The notes: generated by a model from the letters alone, not told the origin. 64,000 nucleotides of DNA from Cellvibrio fontiphilus (GCF_035317345.1 NZ_JAYKTU010000011.1), one strand, 5' to 3'. Numbered from the stretch's first letter, positions 54,230 through 63,916 are shown. Translations and numbers: made by a program.

Positions 54230-54403
54230 AATCCCCCCAACTGGGTGTTCAATCAAGTGAGTTTGCGGCAACAAGCTGCCACAGACGCGTTATCCACGTT
54301 GCCTCTTTAGAGGCGGCTAAGAACGCCGGCATTGTAATAAGCGACATAGCCTACTTCCAATGATTTATCCTTATGCTCTTTACGTGTGTACTTCGGTATC
54401 AAC

Positions 54404-54446
54404 CCGGTAACACATTGCCAATAACGGCGCGCATACCGGTAACACA
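54404..54446 (-). repeat. Pair of 11-bp direct repeats upstream of the Ton operon
   Basis: CCGGTAACACA occurs at 54404-54414 and again at 54436-54446, exactly 32 bases (about three helical turns) apart, in the 264-base gap between folA and the DUF3450 gene. It reads TGTGTTACCGG on the operon's strand. The spacing on one face of the helix suggests an operator, but no known regulator motif is recognised. Nothing else stands out in the gap. Confidence 0.5.
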
Positions 54447-54493
54447 GAAAATAGAAAAAATTGCCTACCAAAAAATTCTTAGTGCCAGCTTAA

Positions 54494-54997
54494 TTATGCA
54501 GCCTGTCGCCGATAAACTAAAAATCTGTGCGAGACCGGAGCTAATTCTTCACCTGCTGTAGACGACTCAAGTGACCAATTCCGCATATCAGACAATGAAA
54601 AAAAAGCGTCCCCATCAGGCTCAATAGCAATTTCTGTAAGGTAGACCTTGTCTGCAAAAGGAAGCGCTTCGCGATACAACTCCGCACCACCAATCACCAT
54701 GATTTCATCCAGTTCAGGCTTGCCCAGCCTGACGGCTGAATCAATTGCATCTTGAAGACTATGAGCAACCAACAAGCCCTCAGGGGCAGGCCATGATTTA
54801 TTACGCGTCACAACAATATTCACGCGCCCAGGCAAAATACGCCCTATGGATTCATAAGTTTTTCTTCCCATGATCACAGGCTTACCCATAGTCACTGATT
54901 TAAAATATTTCAGATCTTGCGGGAGATGCCAGGGAAGCTTATTTCCCACTCCAATAACACCATTTTTTGCTGCTGCCACAATGATGGCTAATTTCAT
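54494..54997 (-). CDS. folA: Dihydrofolate reductase
   Basis: Reduces dihydrofolate; needed to recycle folate after ThyA. The 167 residues show IIVAAAKNGVIGVGNKLPWHLPQDLKYF (substrate Asp28 region), MGRKTYESIG and IMVIGGAELYREAL. ATG 54997 gives the standard MKLAIIVAA start; longer frames run into thyA. Directly downstream of thyA (58 bases), the trimethoprim-target pair. Confidence 0.95.
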   Translation of the reverse strand: MKLAIIVAAAKNGVIGVGNKLPWHLPQDLKYFKSVTMGKPVIMGRKTYESIGRILPGRVNIVVTRNKSWPAPEGLLVAHSLQDAIDSAVRLGKPELDEIMVIGGAELYREALPFADKVYLTEIAIEPDGDAFFSLSDMRNWSLESSTAGEELAPVSHRFLVYRRQAA

Positions 54998-55055
54998 GCG
55001 GAGCCTTCGCCTATTTATTAAAAGTTTTAACTTGCAACAACCAACAACAACCCAG

Positions 55056-55895
55056 TTAAACAGCAATAGGCGCGACTATACGGGGATGCGGATCGTAACC
55101 TTCGAATACAAAATCATTTAACTCATAACCGAAAATTGAGTCGGGTCGCCGAACGATCTTTAGTGTAGGTAAGTTTTTGGGTTCGCGTGTTAATTGTTCG
55201 TAAACTATGTCGTCAGTTATATGATTGTTGTAGAGATGACAGTCACCGAAGGTATGCACAAAATCACCAACATCCAAATCACACTGCTGGGCAATCATGT
55301 GCGTCAACAGTGCATAACTGGCAATATTAAACGGCACCCCCAGGAACAAATCAGCACTGCGCTGATACAACTGACAAGACAACCTACCTTCCGCAACATA
55401 GAACTGGAACAAGGTGTGGCAAGCAGCTAAAGCCATGCGCCCTTGCTCAACGTTTTGCTGGGGGCTCAGGGTCTCATCCGGCAAGTCAGCAGGATTCCAG
55501 GCACTAACGATTAAACGGCGAGAATAAGGATTCTTTTTAATTTGCGCTATGACCTGCGAAATTTGGTCAATAGTAGTGCCATCAGGACAATGCCAACTGC
55601 GCCACTGCTTCCCATAGACAGGCCCCAAATCGCCCGCCTCAGTTGCCCATTCGTTCCAGATATTGCAACCCCGCTCCTTGAGCCAGGTAACATCTGTGCG
55701 ACCTTGTAAAAACCATAAAAGTTCAACTATTACACTTTTGAGATGAACCATCTTGGTTGTTACCAAAGGAAACCCTTCGCTAAGATCAAAACGCAATTGT
55801 CGACCAAAAACCGAACGAGTCCCTGTGCCAGTTCTGTCGCCGCGCGAAATGCCGTTTTCAACCACATCACGCATCAAATCAAGGTACTGCTTCAT
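55056..55895 (-). CDS. thyA: Thymidylate synthase
   Basis: Makes dTMP from dUMP using methylene-THF. The 279 residues include DRTGTGTRSVFGRQLRFDL, the catalytic Cys in ALAACHTLFQFYV, QLYQRSADLFLGVPFNIASYALL and HTFGDCHLYNNH. The usual P-C-H is A-C-H here, seen by eye. A short insertion before the active site (DLPDETLSPQQNVEQGRMA) makes it longer than E. coli ThyA (264). ATG 55895 gives MKQYLDLMRDVV. Confidence 0.95.
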   Translation of the reverse strand: MKQYLDLMRDVVENGISRGDRTGTGTRSVFGRQLRFDLSEGFPLVTTKMVHLKSVIVELLWFLQGRTDVTWLKERGCNIWNEWATEAGDLGPVYGKQWRSWHCPDGTTIDQISQVIAQIKKNPYSRRLIVSAWNPADLPDETLSPQQNVEQGRMALAACHTLFQFYVAEGRLSCQLYQRSADLFLGVPFNIASYALLTHMIAQQCDLDVGDFVHTFGDCHLYNNHITDDIVYEQLTREPKNLPTLKIVRRPDSIFGYELNDFVFEGYDPHPRIVAPIAV

Positions 55896-55917
55896 TGTGT
55901 TACCTGTAAAACATAAG

Positions 55918-56721
55918 TTATTGGGCGCCAGTGGCTTTACGGGGTGCAGCATAGGCAAATACAAGTAAGGCTACACCACCTATGAACATTGGAATACAAA
56001 GCAGCTGCCCTCGCGTCATCCAACCAATCAGTTCAACCCCCTTATCTGGCTCGCGCACAAACTCGGTCACGAAACGGAAACAGGAGTAAGCAATAAGAAA
56101 TAAACCCGAAACCGCACCTCGCGGACGAGGCCTCGAAGAAAACCAAAAAATAATAATGAACAGCAGCAGCCCCTCTAGACAAGCTTGATACAACTGACTC
56201 GGATGTCGCGCCACCCCCTCAGGATCCATAGCTTTTGGAAAGACAATCGCCCAAGGCACATCGGTTACACGCCCCCAAAGCTCTTGACCGATAAAATTGC
56301 CGAGGCGACCAAAACCCAGCCCGAGAGGAACTATGGGTGCAACAAAATCCATGAGTCCGATAAAGGAGCGATCTATTCGCTTGGCATATATAAACATCGC
56401 CACAATCACGCCAATCAGACCACCATGAAAGGACATGCCACCTTCCCAAACCCGGAATAACCACAACGGATCTGCCAGCCAATAGTCAAAGTTATAAAAC
56501 ACCACATAACCAAATCGGCCACCGAGAATGACACCAAACGCACCGTAGGTAATAAGGTTTTCTACTTGAGACTTGTTGATAAAAGCATTCGGTTGCTTGG
56601 TACGATGCATGGCAATCAGCCAAGCACTTACGAAGGCACATAGGTACATAATGCCGTACCAATGAACCTTAAATGAGCCTAGGGAGAATGCAACTGGGTC
56701 TATATCGGGGTATTGCAGCAT
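55918..56721 (-). CDS. lgt: Prolipoprotein diacylglyceryl transferase
   Basis: Lgt adds diacylglycerol to the lipobox Cys of prolipoproteins, such as the two lipoproteins in this window. The 267 residues span about seven TM helices with MSFHGGLIGV (essential His) and GFGRLGNFIGQELWGR; the usual GRxGNFxN ends in G here. ATG 56721 gives MLQYPDIDPVAFSLG; GTG 56727 is in frame. Between ptsP and thyA as in E. coli. Confidence 0.95.
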   Translation of the reverse strand: MLQYPDIDPVAFSLGSFKVHWYGIMYLCAFVSAWLIAMHRTKQPNAFINKSQVENLITYGAFGVILGGRFGYVVFYNFDYWLADPLWLFRVWEGGMSFHGGLIGVIVAMFIYAKRIDRSFIGLMDFVAPIVPLGLGFGRLGNFIGQELWGRVTDVPWAIVFPKAMDPEGVARHPSQLYQACLEGLLLFIIIFWFSSRPRPRGAVSGLFLIAYSCFRFVTEFVREPDKGVELIGWMTRGQLLCIPMFIGGVALLVFAYAAPRKATGAQ

Positions 56722-56799
56722 AAACACTTAAACCTGAATCGTCCGGCGAAGGGCCGCGGATTATGACGCGGATTTATGACAAATTTGTAGGCTTTACGC

Positions 56800-59067
56800 T
56801 CAATTACTGTCAGAGGTGACAGGACGAATCAAACGATTCAAGCCAGAGTCGCGCAGTTCACGGGCGATATGATCACGGATCTGGTCACCATTGGACATTC
56901 GCATCACTTCTTCCAACAAGGTCTTTGCGCGCGCAAAGGTTATGCCCCGAATCACAGACTTCACCTTGGGTAAGTTAGTCGCGCTCATCGACAAAACATC
57001 AAACCCCATCGCCATTAACAGAATGGCAGCCCCAGGATCGCCGGCCAATTCACCGCAGATACTCACACTGATTCCAGCATCGTGGGCCGCATAGACAATA
57101 TACTGCAAGGCACGCAGCACGGCAGGATGAAACGCCTGATAGAGGTCTGCCACTTGGGCGTTATTGCGATCTACAGCAAGTAAATACTGGGTGAGATCAT
57201 TACTGCCTACCGACAGGAAATCCACTCTTCGCGACAACTCGGGAGCAAGATAAACAGCAGCAGGGACTTCAATCATCGCACCGATCTGCGGTTTGCGGAC
57301 TCTGAACCCCTCTTCCAATAACTCCTTATGAACGCGCTGGATCAGAGCTTTGGCAGCATCTACTTCCTGAATATTGGTGATCATCGGCAGCAGAATGCGC
57401 AGGTTATCCAAACCTTCACTGGCTTTAATCATGGCACGAATCTGCGCCAGAAAAATTTCGGGATGATCAAGCGTGACCCTGATGCCACGCCACCCAAGAA
57501 ATGGATTATCCTCTTCAATCGGAAAGTAGGGCAGAGCCTTATCGCCACCGATATCAAGGGTGCGCATAGTCACCGAGTGCGGGGCAAAGGCCTCTAACTG
57601 CTCCCGATAGATTCCACGCTGCTCTTCCTCACTCGGAAAACGATCGCGCAACAGAAACGGCACCTCAGTACGATAAAGCCCGACACCTTCTGCCCCGCGC
57701 TCCAATGAGCGCACTACATCCGCCATCAGCCCCGTATTTACGTGCAGCGGCAAACGATAGCGATCCAGGGTTTCGCAAGGCAGATTCTTGAGTGCCTCCA
57801 AACCTTTTACAAGCGCTTGCTCTTCAAGGTAAATCGCCTTGTAATGTTTACGCAGTTGGGCGCTAGGGTCAGAATAAACCGCCCCCTTGTAGCCATCGAC
57901 GATCACCGGGCGACCATCCATTTGCGCATAGGGCAAATCAACAGCTCCCATGACCGTAGGAATATCCATCGCGCGCGCCAAAATAGCCACGTGGGAGTTG
58001 GATGACCCTAATACCGACACCAAACCCGCCAACTTATCCTTTGGAATCTCACCCAGCATGGATGCAGTCAGCTCTTCACCAATAAGAATCGTTTTGTCGG
58101 GATAGACACGCGCTTTTTGATTGGATTCCTGAAGGTAGGCCAGCACACGCCTGCCCAAATCGCGCACATCCGTAGCCCGCTCACGCAGGTAGGGATCGTT
58201 CATGCTGTTAAAAATAGTTTCGTGCTCAATGATGACCTCACTCCAAGCATAAGGCGCACTGGCACCTTTGCGGATGCGATCTGTTACTTCACGGGCGAGG
58301 GAGGCGTCATCCAGCATTGCCAGATAGGCATCAAACAGTGCCTGTTCTTCACGGTTGATGCGGGCACGGAGCTGTTCACCCAGAGACTTGATGTCATCGC
58401 GCACAGCGGTCAGGCTGCGCTGGAAAAATGCAATTTCAGCCTCGACATCTTTACAGGCCTGATAGGGCACAGCGCGCAGGTCAGCCGTTGGAGTCAACAC
58501 CACCGCCTCACCAATGGCAATACCTGAAGCGCCAGACACCCCCAGGAATTTTGCCTGGGTCGCTTTAGCGCCGGGAGCAACTATACCGCCTGTAGCTTCG
58601 GCGTGAGCAATTACACCCGCCAACTGTGCCGACATAGTGACTAAGAATGCTTCTTCACCCTCGTCGAAACGGCGCTGTTCAACCTGCTGCACCACCAAAA
58701 CACCAAGCACTTTGCGGTGGTGGATGATAGGCACACCAAGAAAGCTGCTGTAGCGCTCCTCTCCGGTTTCGGGAAAGTATTGATAGCTGGGGTGAGCCTC
58801 TGCATGTTCAAGATTAATAGGCTCTTCACGCACCACAACACGACCAACCAGACCTTCACCCGCCGCCAAACGCACCTTACCCACAGCATCCGCATTAAGA
58901 CCATCAGTCGCCATCAGCACGTAATCGCCTTTGGTATCACGCAAATAGACTGAGCAGACTTGGGTTTTCATCTCCTCCTTGACCCGCGACACAATAATCG
59001 CCAACGCCGATTTCATATCTCGCGCTGCGTTTACTTCCTGAACGATGGATCTGAGAGAATTCAACAT
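56800..59067 (-). CDS. ptsP: Nitrogen PTS enzyme I (PTS-Ntr)
   Basis: EI-Ntr starts a phosphorelay from PEP that reports nitrogen or metabolic status. The 755 residues comprise a GAF domain (about 15-155), then PTS EI: the active His359 in LGSSNSHVAILAR, the PEP-binding TIM barrel with GVGLYRTEVPFLLRDRFPS, and ISVCGE-type active site SICGELAGDPGAA. Only EI-Ntr has the N-terminal GAF domain, which separates it from sugar EI. Just after rppH, as in many gammaproteobacteria. Confidence 0.96.
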   Translation of the reverse strand: MLNSLRSIVQEVNAARDMKSALAIIVSRVKEEMKTQVCSVYLRDTKGDYVLMATDGLNADAVGKVRLAAGEGLVGRVVVREEPINLEHAEAHPSYQYFPETGEERYSSFLGVPIIHHRKVLGVLVVQQVEQRRFDEGEEAFLVTMSAQLAGVIAHAEATGGIVAPGAKATQAKFLGVSGASGIAIGEAVVLTPTADLRAVPYQACKDVEAEIAFFQRSLTAVRDDIKSLGEQLRARINREEQALFDAYLAMLDDASLAREVTDRIRKGASAPYAWSEVIIEHETIFNSMNDPYLRERATDVRDLGRRVLAYLQESNQKARVYPDKTILIGEELTASMLGEIPKDKLAGLVSVLGSSNSHVAILARAMDIPTVMGAVDLPYAQMDGRPVIVDGYKGAVYSDPSAQLRKHYKAIYLEEQALVKGLEALKNLPCETLDRYRLPLHVNTGLMADVVRSLERGAEGVGLYRTEVPFLLRDRFPSEEEQRGIYREQLEAFAPHSVTMRTLDIGGDKALPYFPIEEDNPFLGWRGIRVTLDHPEIFLAQIRAMIKASEGLDNLRILLPMITNIQEVDAAKALIQRVHKELLEEGFRVRKPQIGAMIEVPAAVYLAPELSRRVDFLSVGSNDLTQYLLAVDRNNAQVADLYQAFHPAVLRALQYIVYAAHDAGISVSICGELAGDPGAAILLMAMGFDVLSMSATNLPKVKSVIRGITFARAKTLLEEVMRMSNGDQIRDHIARELRDSGLNRLIRPVTSDSN

Positions 59068-59100
59068 AGAGCTTGGATAATACCCGTTGGATGAGATGGT

Positions 59101-59604
59101 TTAGCTGGCGCGATTGCGCCGATCCTCATGGAGCGAATGGAATAATGACAGCTCTTTGAGTGCCCGGCGGTAAACATCGCGTTTAAAAGCAACCACTTTG
59201 CCCAAGGGGTACCAGTAACTCACCCAGCGCCAAGCATCAAATTCGGCGCGCCCACCGTTATTTAGACTGACTTTGCTATCTGCACTGCGCATGCGCAGTA
59301 AAAACCATTTCTGTTTTTGACCTACGCATAAAGGAACTGAATTATGCCTGACCAACCGATGTGGCAACCGATAACGTAACCAGCCACGCGTGCAGGCAAG
59401 AATTTCCACATCTTCTCGACGCAACCCTACCTCTTCATACAGTTCGCGGTACAAGGCTTGCTCAGGGCTTTCGTTCGGATTAATTCCACCTTGGGGGAAT
59501 TGCCAGGCATCATGACCACCGACACGGCGAGCCCATAAGAGCTGCCCCTGATCGTTGGTCAGAATAATGCCCACATTAGGGCGAAATCCGTCAGAATCTA
59601 TCAC
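59101..59604 (-). CDS. rppH: RNA 5'-pyrophosphohydrolase
   Basis: NUDIX hydrolase that removes pyrophosphate from mRNA 5' ends and starts RNA decay. The NUDIX box GGINPNESPEQALYRELYEEVG is intact, and the flanking DAWQFPQGGIN and WYPLGKVVAFKRDVYRRAL match RppH. GTG 59604 gives the normal VIDSDGFRPNVGI N-terminus (167 residues); ATG 59646 (14 residues longer) is an alternative. First gene of rppH-ptsP-lgt-thyA-folA. Confidence 0.93.
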   Translation of the reverse strand: MIDSDGFRPNVGIILTNDQGQLLWARRVGGHDAWQFPQGGINPNESPEQALYRELYEEVGLRREDVEILACTRGWLRYRLPHRLVRHNSVPLCVGQKQKWFLLRMRSADSKVSLNNGGRAEFDAWRWVSYWYPLGKVVAFKRDVYRRALKELSLFHSLHEDRRNRAS

Positions 59605-59848
59605 GGGGAGAATCATCCATTTATAAGGGTTTTGCTGCCGGGACATCCGCCGAATGATTAAAACAGTGGCAGTTATGTTCCACGAAATAGCGATTTCCGC
59701 ACTATATCAGGCTTGCCCAAAGCCGCAACCCTGAATCTTGGAAATGAAATTGCGTTGAGCCGCCAAGTCACTATCGCTATCCTAGCGCCCGTTGATCACG
59801 CACCCCACCTACAGCAAACCCCCAGCTTATATACAGAGGACTCACCCC

Positions 59849-60505
59849 GTGGCACTGGCTATTTTTGATTTGGATAACACCCTGATTGCCGGCGATAGCG
59901 ACTACAGCTGGGGCGTTTTTTTGGTGGAGAAAAAGCTGGTCGATGCAGAGGTTTACCGCATCGCCAATGAGCGATTTTATCAAGATTACAAACATGGCAC
60001 GCTGGATATTCGCGCTTATCTGGAATTCTCTCTGGCACCACTGACGCGCTTTAATCAAGATGAGCTGCAGCAGCTGCACCGCGAATTTATGCAGCAGCAT
60101 ATCGAGCCTTTGCTGCTCAATAAGGCCAAGGCACTACTGGAGCAACATCGAAATCAAGGCGATCACTTGCTGATTATCACCGCCACCAACGGCTTTATTA
60201 CTCGCCCGATTGCCAAACGTCTTGGCGTAGACGACATACTCGCTACCGACCCCGAAGTGATAAACGGGCGTCATACCGGCAAGTTTGTTGGAACGCCCTG
60301 CTTTCAAAGCGGTAAGATCACCCACCTACAAGAGTGGCTGCAGCACAACCATCACTCACTGGAGGGTGCTTATTTTTACAGTGATTCCATCAACGATTTA
60401 CCGCTACTGGAGCTGGTAGACAACCCCGTGGCAGTCGACCCGGATGAGCGCCTCACCAGCATAGCGACTGAGCGCAACTGGAGTATCATCAGCCTGCGCA
60501 ACTGA
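59849..60505 (+). CDS. HAD-IB family phosphatase (SerB-like)
   Basis: A 218-residue HAD hydrolase: motif I ALAIFDLDNTLIAGDSD, motif II IITATNGF, motif III/IV YFYSDSINDLPLLELVDNPVAVDPD. The small cap suggests the HAD-IB (phosphoserine-phosphatase-like) subclass; members act on phosphoserine, histidinol phosphate or lipid phosphates. GTG 59849 follows AGAGGA and places the motif at residues 5-15. Divergent from rppH; convergent with the methyltransferase gene. Confidence 0.85.
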   Translation: MALAIFDLDNTLIAGDSDYSWGVFLVEKKLVDAEVYRIANERFYQDYKHGTLDIRAYLEFSLAPLTRFNQDELQQLHREFMQQHIEPLLLNKAKALLEQHRNQGDHLLIITATNGFITRPIAKRLGVDDILATDPEVINGRHTGKFVGTPCFQSGKITHLQEWLQHNHHSLEGAYFYSDSINDLPLLELVDNPVAVDPDERLTSIATERNWSIISLRN

Positions 60506-60550
60506 CCCAAACAAAAGGCAAAGGCGCAGGCCAATGAGCTTGAAACTGAA

Positions 60551-61744
60551 TCAAGCCAAATAGACGCGCGCAAATACCGCTTTTAGATAATCAGTCTCAG
60601 GAATGGCAGGGTGGATAGGATGATCCGGCCCCTGTCCGCCCTGGCCGACAATCTGTACATGGCGATCCAAATGGCGCCCCGCCGCACGCACTATCTCCAA
60701 CAAGGTGTCCTTGCCCAGATGCATTGAGCAGGATGCCGACACCAGCAAACCATCGCGCCCCAGCAGGCGCATACCCAACTCATTAATGTGGCGATAAGCC
60801 GCCTCACCCGCCTTTTGATCCTTACGCTTTTTGATAAAAGCTGGAGGATCGAGCACTACTACGTCAAAGCGCTCATCGGCGGCAATTAACTCTTTTAGTA
60901 CCTCAATAGCCTTACCTTGAATCGCCGCCATCTTATCGGCCACGCCATTGAGCTGGGCATTTTCCAGCACCGCATCGGTCGCCGCTTCGGAAGCATCAAC
61001 ACAGTAAACTTCACTCGCTCCTGCGACAGCGGCCTGCACCCCCCAACCGCCGATATAAGAGAAGACATCCAACACCCGCTTACCCTGCACATACTGCTGC
61101 AGCAGGGCGCGATTCATCCGGTGATCGTAAAACCAACCGGTTTTTTGCCCACCGTGAACTGGCGCCATAAAACGCGCCCCGTTCTCGATCAACTCTACCG
61201 ACTCAGGCACTTCGCCATAGGCAACCTCGGTATATTCGGCCAACCCTTCCAAGCTGCGTGCGCTGTGCTCATTGGCCAGCAATACCCCGGTGGGTTTCAA
61301 TACCTGCACCAAGGCCTCCACGATTTCATCCTTCACTAGCTCCATACCGGCACTGGCAATTTGCACCACCAGGTAGTCACCGAACCTATCTACCACCAAC
61401 CCGGGCAAAAGATCTGCATCACCGTAAATCAGTCGATAGTAAGGCTCGGCAAAAGCCAGCTCACGTAACGCAAGCGCCTGTTTGATGCGGTGCACCAATA
61501 AGGATTTATTCAGGGGGTATTTTTCATCGCGACTGACCAGGCGACCGCAAATCAGGCCATTAGGGTTAATCAACGCAATACCCAACGGTTTACCGCTGTG
61601 GCTAGTCACCAGCGCCTGCTGACCCATTGAGAAGGTCTTGAGCGGCGACTTATCGGTATCAACTTCGTTGCTGTAAATCCACAAATGCCCCAGTTTTAAA
61701 CGACGGTCAGCTTGGGGTTTCAGTACAAGAGCAGGCAAGTTCAT
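60551..61744 (-). CDS. Class I SAM-dependent rRNA methyltransferase (RlmI-like)
   Basis: A 397-residue protein: N-terminal PUA domain (about 1-70), RlmI/RlmK-type linker, then a Rossmann methyltransferase (VLDVFSYIGGWGVQAAVAGASEV motif I, DVVVLDPPAFIKKRK motif IV with DPPAF). Related to RlmI (23S rRNA m5C1962), whose motif VSASCSMHLG with the catalytic Cys is also present. I infer m5C activity; the exact target nucleotide is not fixed by sequence alone. Divergent from the Ig-like lipoprotein. Confidence 0.86.
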   Translation of the reverse strand: MNLPALVLKPQADRRLKLGHLWIYSNEVDTDKSPLKTFSMGQQALVTSHSGKPLGIALINPNGLICGRLVSRDEKYPLNKSLLVHRIKQALALRELAFAEPYYRLIYGDADLLPGLVVDRFGDYLVVQIASAGMELVKDEIVEALVQVLKPTGVLLANEHSARSLEGLAEYTEVAYGEVPESVELIENGARFMAPVHGGQKTGWFYDHRMNRALLQQYVQGKRVLDVFSYIGGWGVQAAVAGASEVYCVDASEAATDAVLENAQLNGVADKMAAIQGKAIEVLKELIAADERFDVVVLDPPAFIKKRKDQKAGEAAYRHINELGMRLLGRDGLLVSASCSMHLGKDTLLEIVRAAGRHLDRHVQIVGQGGQGPDHPIHPAIPETDYLKAVFARVYLA

Positions 61745-62059
61745 GAGAAGACTCGTTTGGCAGAATATAAAGTGGCACGATTATAAGCTCTGCGCCCCCC
61801 GCTTACCGAAATAAAACAGAAGACAAGGCAAAATGCTAATAAACGCACAAATATCTGGATATATGCGCCAGCCAGCACATTTTTTAAACATGCGGGACTT
61901 TATCATTACTGGGGAATAGGCTAACGTAAGCTGTGGCAATAAGTCCTAATAAGCTCAAGAGCTTAGCGCAGAATGTTTATGCCATTTATATCATTGATTT
62001 CACTACCTGCTTCCGCCTGGATTGCAAATGCAGAGCGGCCGGTAACCTAGGAAGACACC
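61745..62059. promoter_or_regulatory. Divergent intergenic region with a perfect -10 for the methyltransferase gene
   Basis: A 315-base gap without an ORF I can support. On the minus strand TATAAT (complement of 61780-61785) lies about 35 bases before the rlmI-like ATG; its -35 is weak. Nearer the lipoprotein gene, AGGAAGA at 62049-62055 is its ribosome binding site; a promoter was not identified with confidence. Confidence 0.4.
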
Positions 62060-63820
62060 ATGCAAACCCTAAAAACAAAGACGATCGTCAGTGCAGCGTT
62101 TCTGAGCCTGTTACTTTCCGCCTGCGGCGGCGGCGGCAGTTCACCTCTTGACCCCCCGCGAGCCTCGTCAGGTGCGAGCACCAGCGCGACCCAGCCTAGC
62201 TCAGGTGCAGCGAGCAGTGTTGATACCGTATCACCTCAAAAAATAGGTGCTGGCAGCGGTGCCAACTTCCGCGAAGGCGAGATGGATGCAACCAACGGAT
62301 TAACCAATTTATCCGCCGGCGGATTTACCACATTAAATGTCTATGTTGTAACCAGCACCAACACCCCCGCTGCGGCACCGATCACCGTTTCCTTTATCTC
62401 TGACTGCGTGGCAGCAGGAAAAGCAACACTGACCAACAGCGCTAACGCTCCGGCCACCAGCGCCACTACACTCAATGGCCGCGCGACCATCAACTACAAA
62501 GCCAATGGCTGTAGCGGCGCCGATACAATTGTTGCCTCAGCCAGCATCAACGGCTCAGTGAAAAATGCACAAATCGTTTTAAATATCGCTCAAGGTGTTG
62601 CTGGCAGCATTCAGTTCACTGATGCAGCACCCAAGCAGATTAGCCTCAAGGGAAGTGGCGGAGTGGAAACATCGCTAGTGCGCTTCCGTGTAGTAGATGA
62701 GAACAGCGCACCACTCGACCAGGTTGAGGTCAACTTCAGTATCGCCTCGACACCTGGCGGATTGACGTTTAGCCCTGCAACTGCAATTTCCAACAGCGAA
62801 GGCTATGTCAGCACACGCATCACAGCGGGCAATGTCGCAACACCTGTAAGCGTATCTGCCACTATTGTTGGCACCAACATTTCTACCTCATCCAACGAAC
62901 TGATTATTTCTTCCGGGATTCCGGTACAGCGCTCCATTTCCCTTTCGGCTACCCAGCTAAATCCGAGAGCCTGGGACAGGGACAACACTGAAGTAACACT
63001 GACTATGAGCATGGCAGATGACTTCGGTAACCCGGTTGTCGATAACACAGCAGTAAGCTTTTGGACCGAGGGCGGCCGAATCGGCGCCAGCTGTCTAACC
63101 CTGGACGGCTCATGCTCGGTGAAGTGGTTCTCACAAGAGTTTAGACCTGCTGACGGCCGCATTACTATTTTGGCCTTCTCCTCCGGCAACGAAAACTTCA
63201 CCGATGTCGATTCAAATGGACGCTATAACCGCGTAGCAACTTCAGGTGCTTTAGAGCCTGTATCCAATCTGGGGGAAGCATTCCTCGACGCAAATGAAAA
63301 CAACTCCTATGAAATCGGTGAGCGTTTTGTCGATGTAGCCCTTCCTGCGCACAAAGCACTGGAACGCGACAGTGCCAGCGTCAGCAACGTCTACAACGGC
63401 ACACTTTGCTACAAAGAGCAGAAAGATGAAGGACTTTGTACGGATGATAAAGTTACTGTTCGCGACAGTATCGTCTTGTCCATGTCCAGTTCGAGCGGTT
63501 TCCTGTCACTCTGGAGCGACCCGGCGTGCAGCTCAGCATTTAGCGGCTCTATCGCAGGAGCCAGAGGTACAGTTTATTTGCGCGCTGAAGATATAAACGG
63601 TAACAGCCTCCCCAACGGAACCAAGCTAACGCTCAACGGGACGCCTGTTGGGATGACCACCACATTGGACACTGTTGTACCTAATACACCCAATGCTGCA
63701 TGTATTCCCATCAGTGTCGCAGCAAATCCGGCGGCACCTGTAAACGCAGCCTTCTCAGTTAAAGCTGAAGTTTCAACTGATGAATCCTTTAGCGAAAACT
63801 TTGGTATCAATTTCCTCTAG
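62060..63820 (+). CDS. Large lipoprotein with Ig-like (Big-1/invasin-type) domains
   Basis: A 586-residue predicted surface or periplasmic lipoprotein: signal peptide with lipobox LLSAC (Cys22) followed by GGGGSS and a Ser/Thr/Ala-rich tether (about 25-75). Then three or four beta-sandwich repeats of bacterial Ig-like type (about 95-180, 185-295, 300-395, 465-586), with phrases such as FRVVDENSAPLDQVEVNFSI and MADDFGNPVVDNTAVSFWT. Between them lie Asp/Asn-rich loops DVDSNGRYN and DANENNSYEIGE, which look Ca2+-binding. Possible adhesin or matrix protein; no catalytic motif. Confidence 0.85.
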   Translation: MQTLKTKTIVSAAFLSLLLSACGGGGSSPLDPPRASSGASTSATQPSSGAASSVDTVSPQKIGAGSGANFREGEMDATNGLTNLSAGGFTTLNVYVVTSTNTPAAAPITVSFISDCVAAGKATLTNSANAPATSATTLNGRATINYKANGCSGADTIVASASINGSVKNAQIVLNIAQGVAGSIQFTDAAPKQISLKGSGGVETSLVRFRVVDENSAPLDQVEVNFSIASTPGGLTFSPATAISNSEGYVSTRITAGNVATPVSVSATIVGTNISTSSNELIISSGIPVQRSISLSATQLNPRAWDRDNTEVTLTMSMADDFGNPVVDNTAVSFWTEGGRIGASCLTLDGSCSVKWFSQEFRPADGRITILAFSSGNENFTDVDSNGRYNRVATSGALEPVSNLGEAFLDANENNSYEIGERFVDVALPAHKALERDSASVSNVYNGTLCYKEQKDEGLCTDDKVTVRDSIVLSMSSSSGFLSLWSDPACSSAFSGSIAGARGTVYLRAEDINGNSLPNGTKLTLNGTPVGMTTTLDTVVPNTPNAACIPISVAANPAAPVNAAFSVKAEVSTDESFSENFGINFL

Positions 63821-63850
63821 ATTCATAGAAATGTAGTTTTACCAACCCAT

Positions 63851-63874
63851 AAAAAGCCCCGACCAGTTCGGGGC
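63851..63874 (-). terminator. Terminator for the minus-strand gene at the window end
   Basis: GCCCCGA / TCGGGGC stem (63856-63862, 63868-63874) with a T-run only on the minus strand (complement of AAAAA 63851-63855). Confidence 0.8.
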
Positions 63875-63886
63875 AGACCGCTGACA

Positions 63887-63913
63887 AACCCCTAGCCAAA
63901 AGCTGGGGGTTTT
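63887..63913 (+). terminator. Terminator for the lipoprotein gene
   Basis: AACCCCTAGC / GCTGGGGGTT stem (one T-G pair) around CAAAA, followed by TTTT on the plus strand. Confidence 0.75.
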
Positions 63914-63916
63914 CAT

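Noticed and set aside
61957..61970. AAGCTC-AA-GAGCTT palindrome
   Set aside because: Short, no T-run and no partner copies; could be chance.
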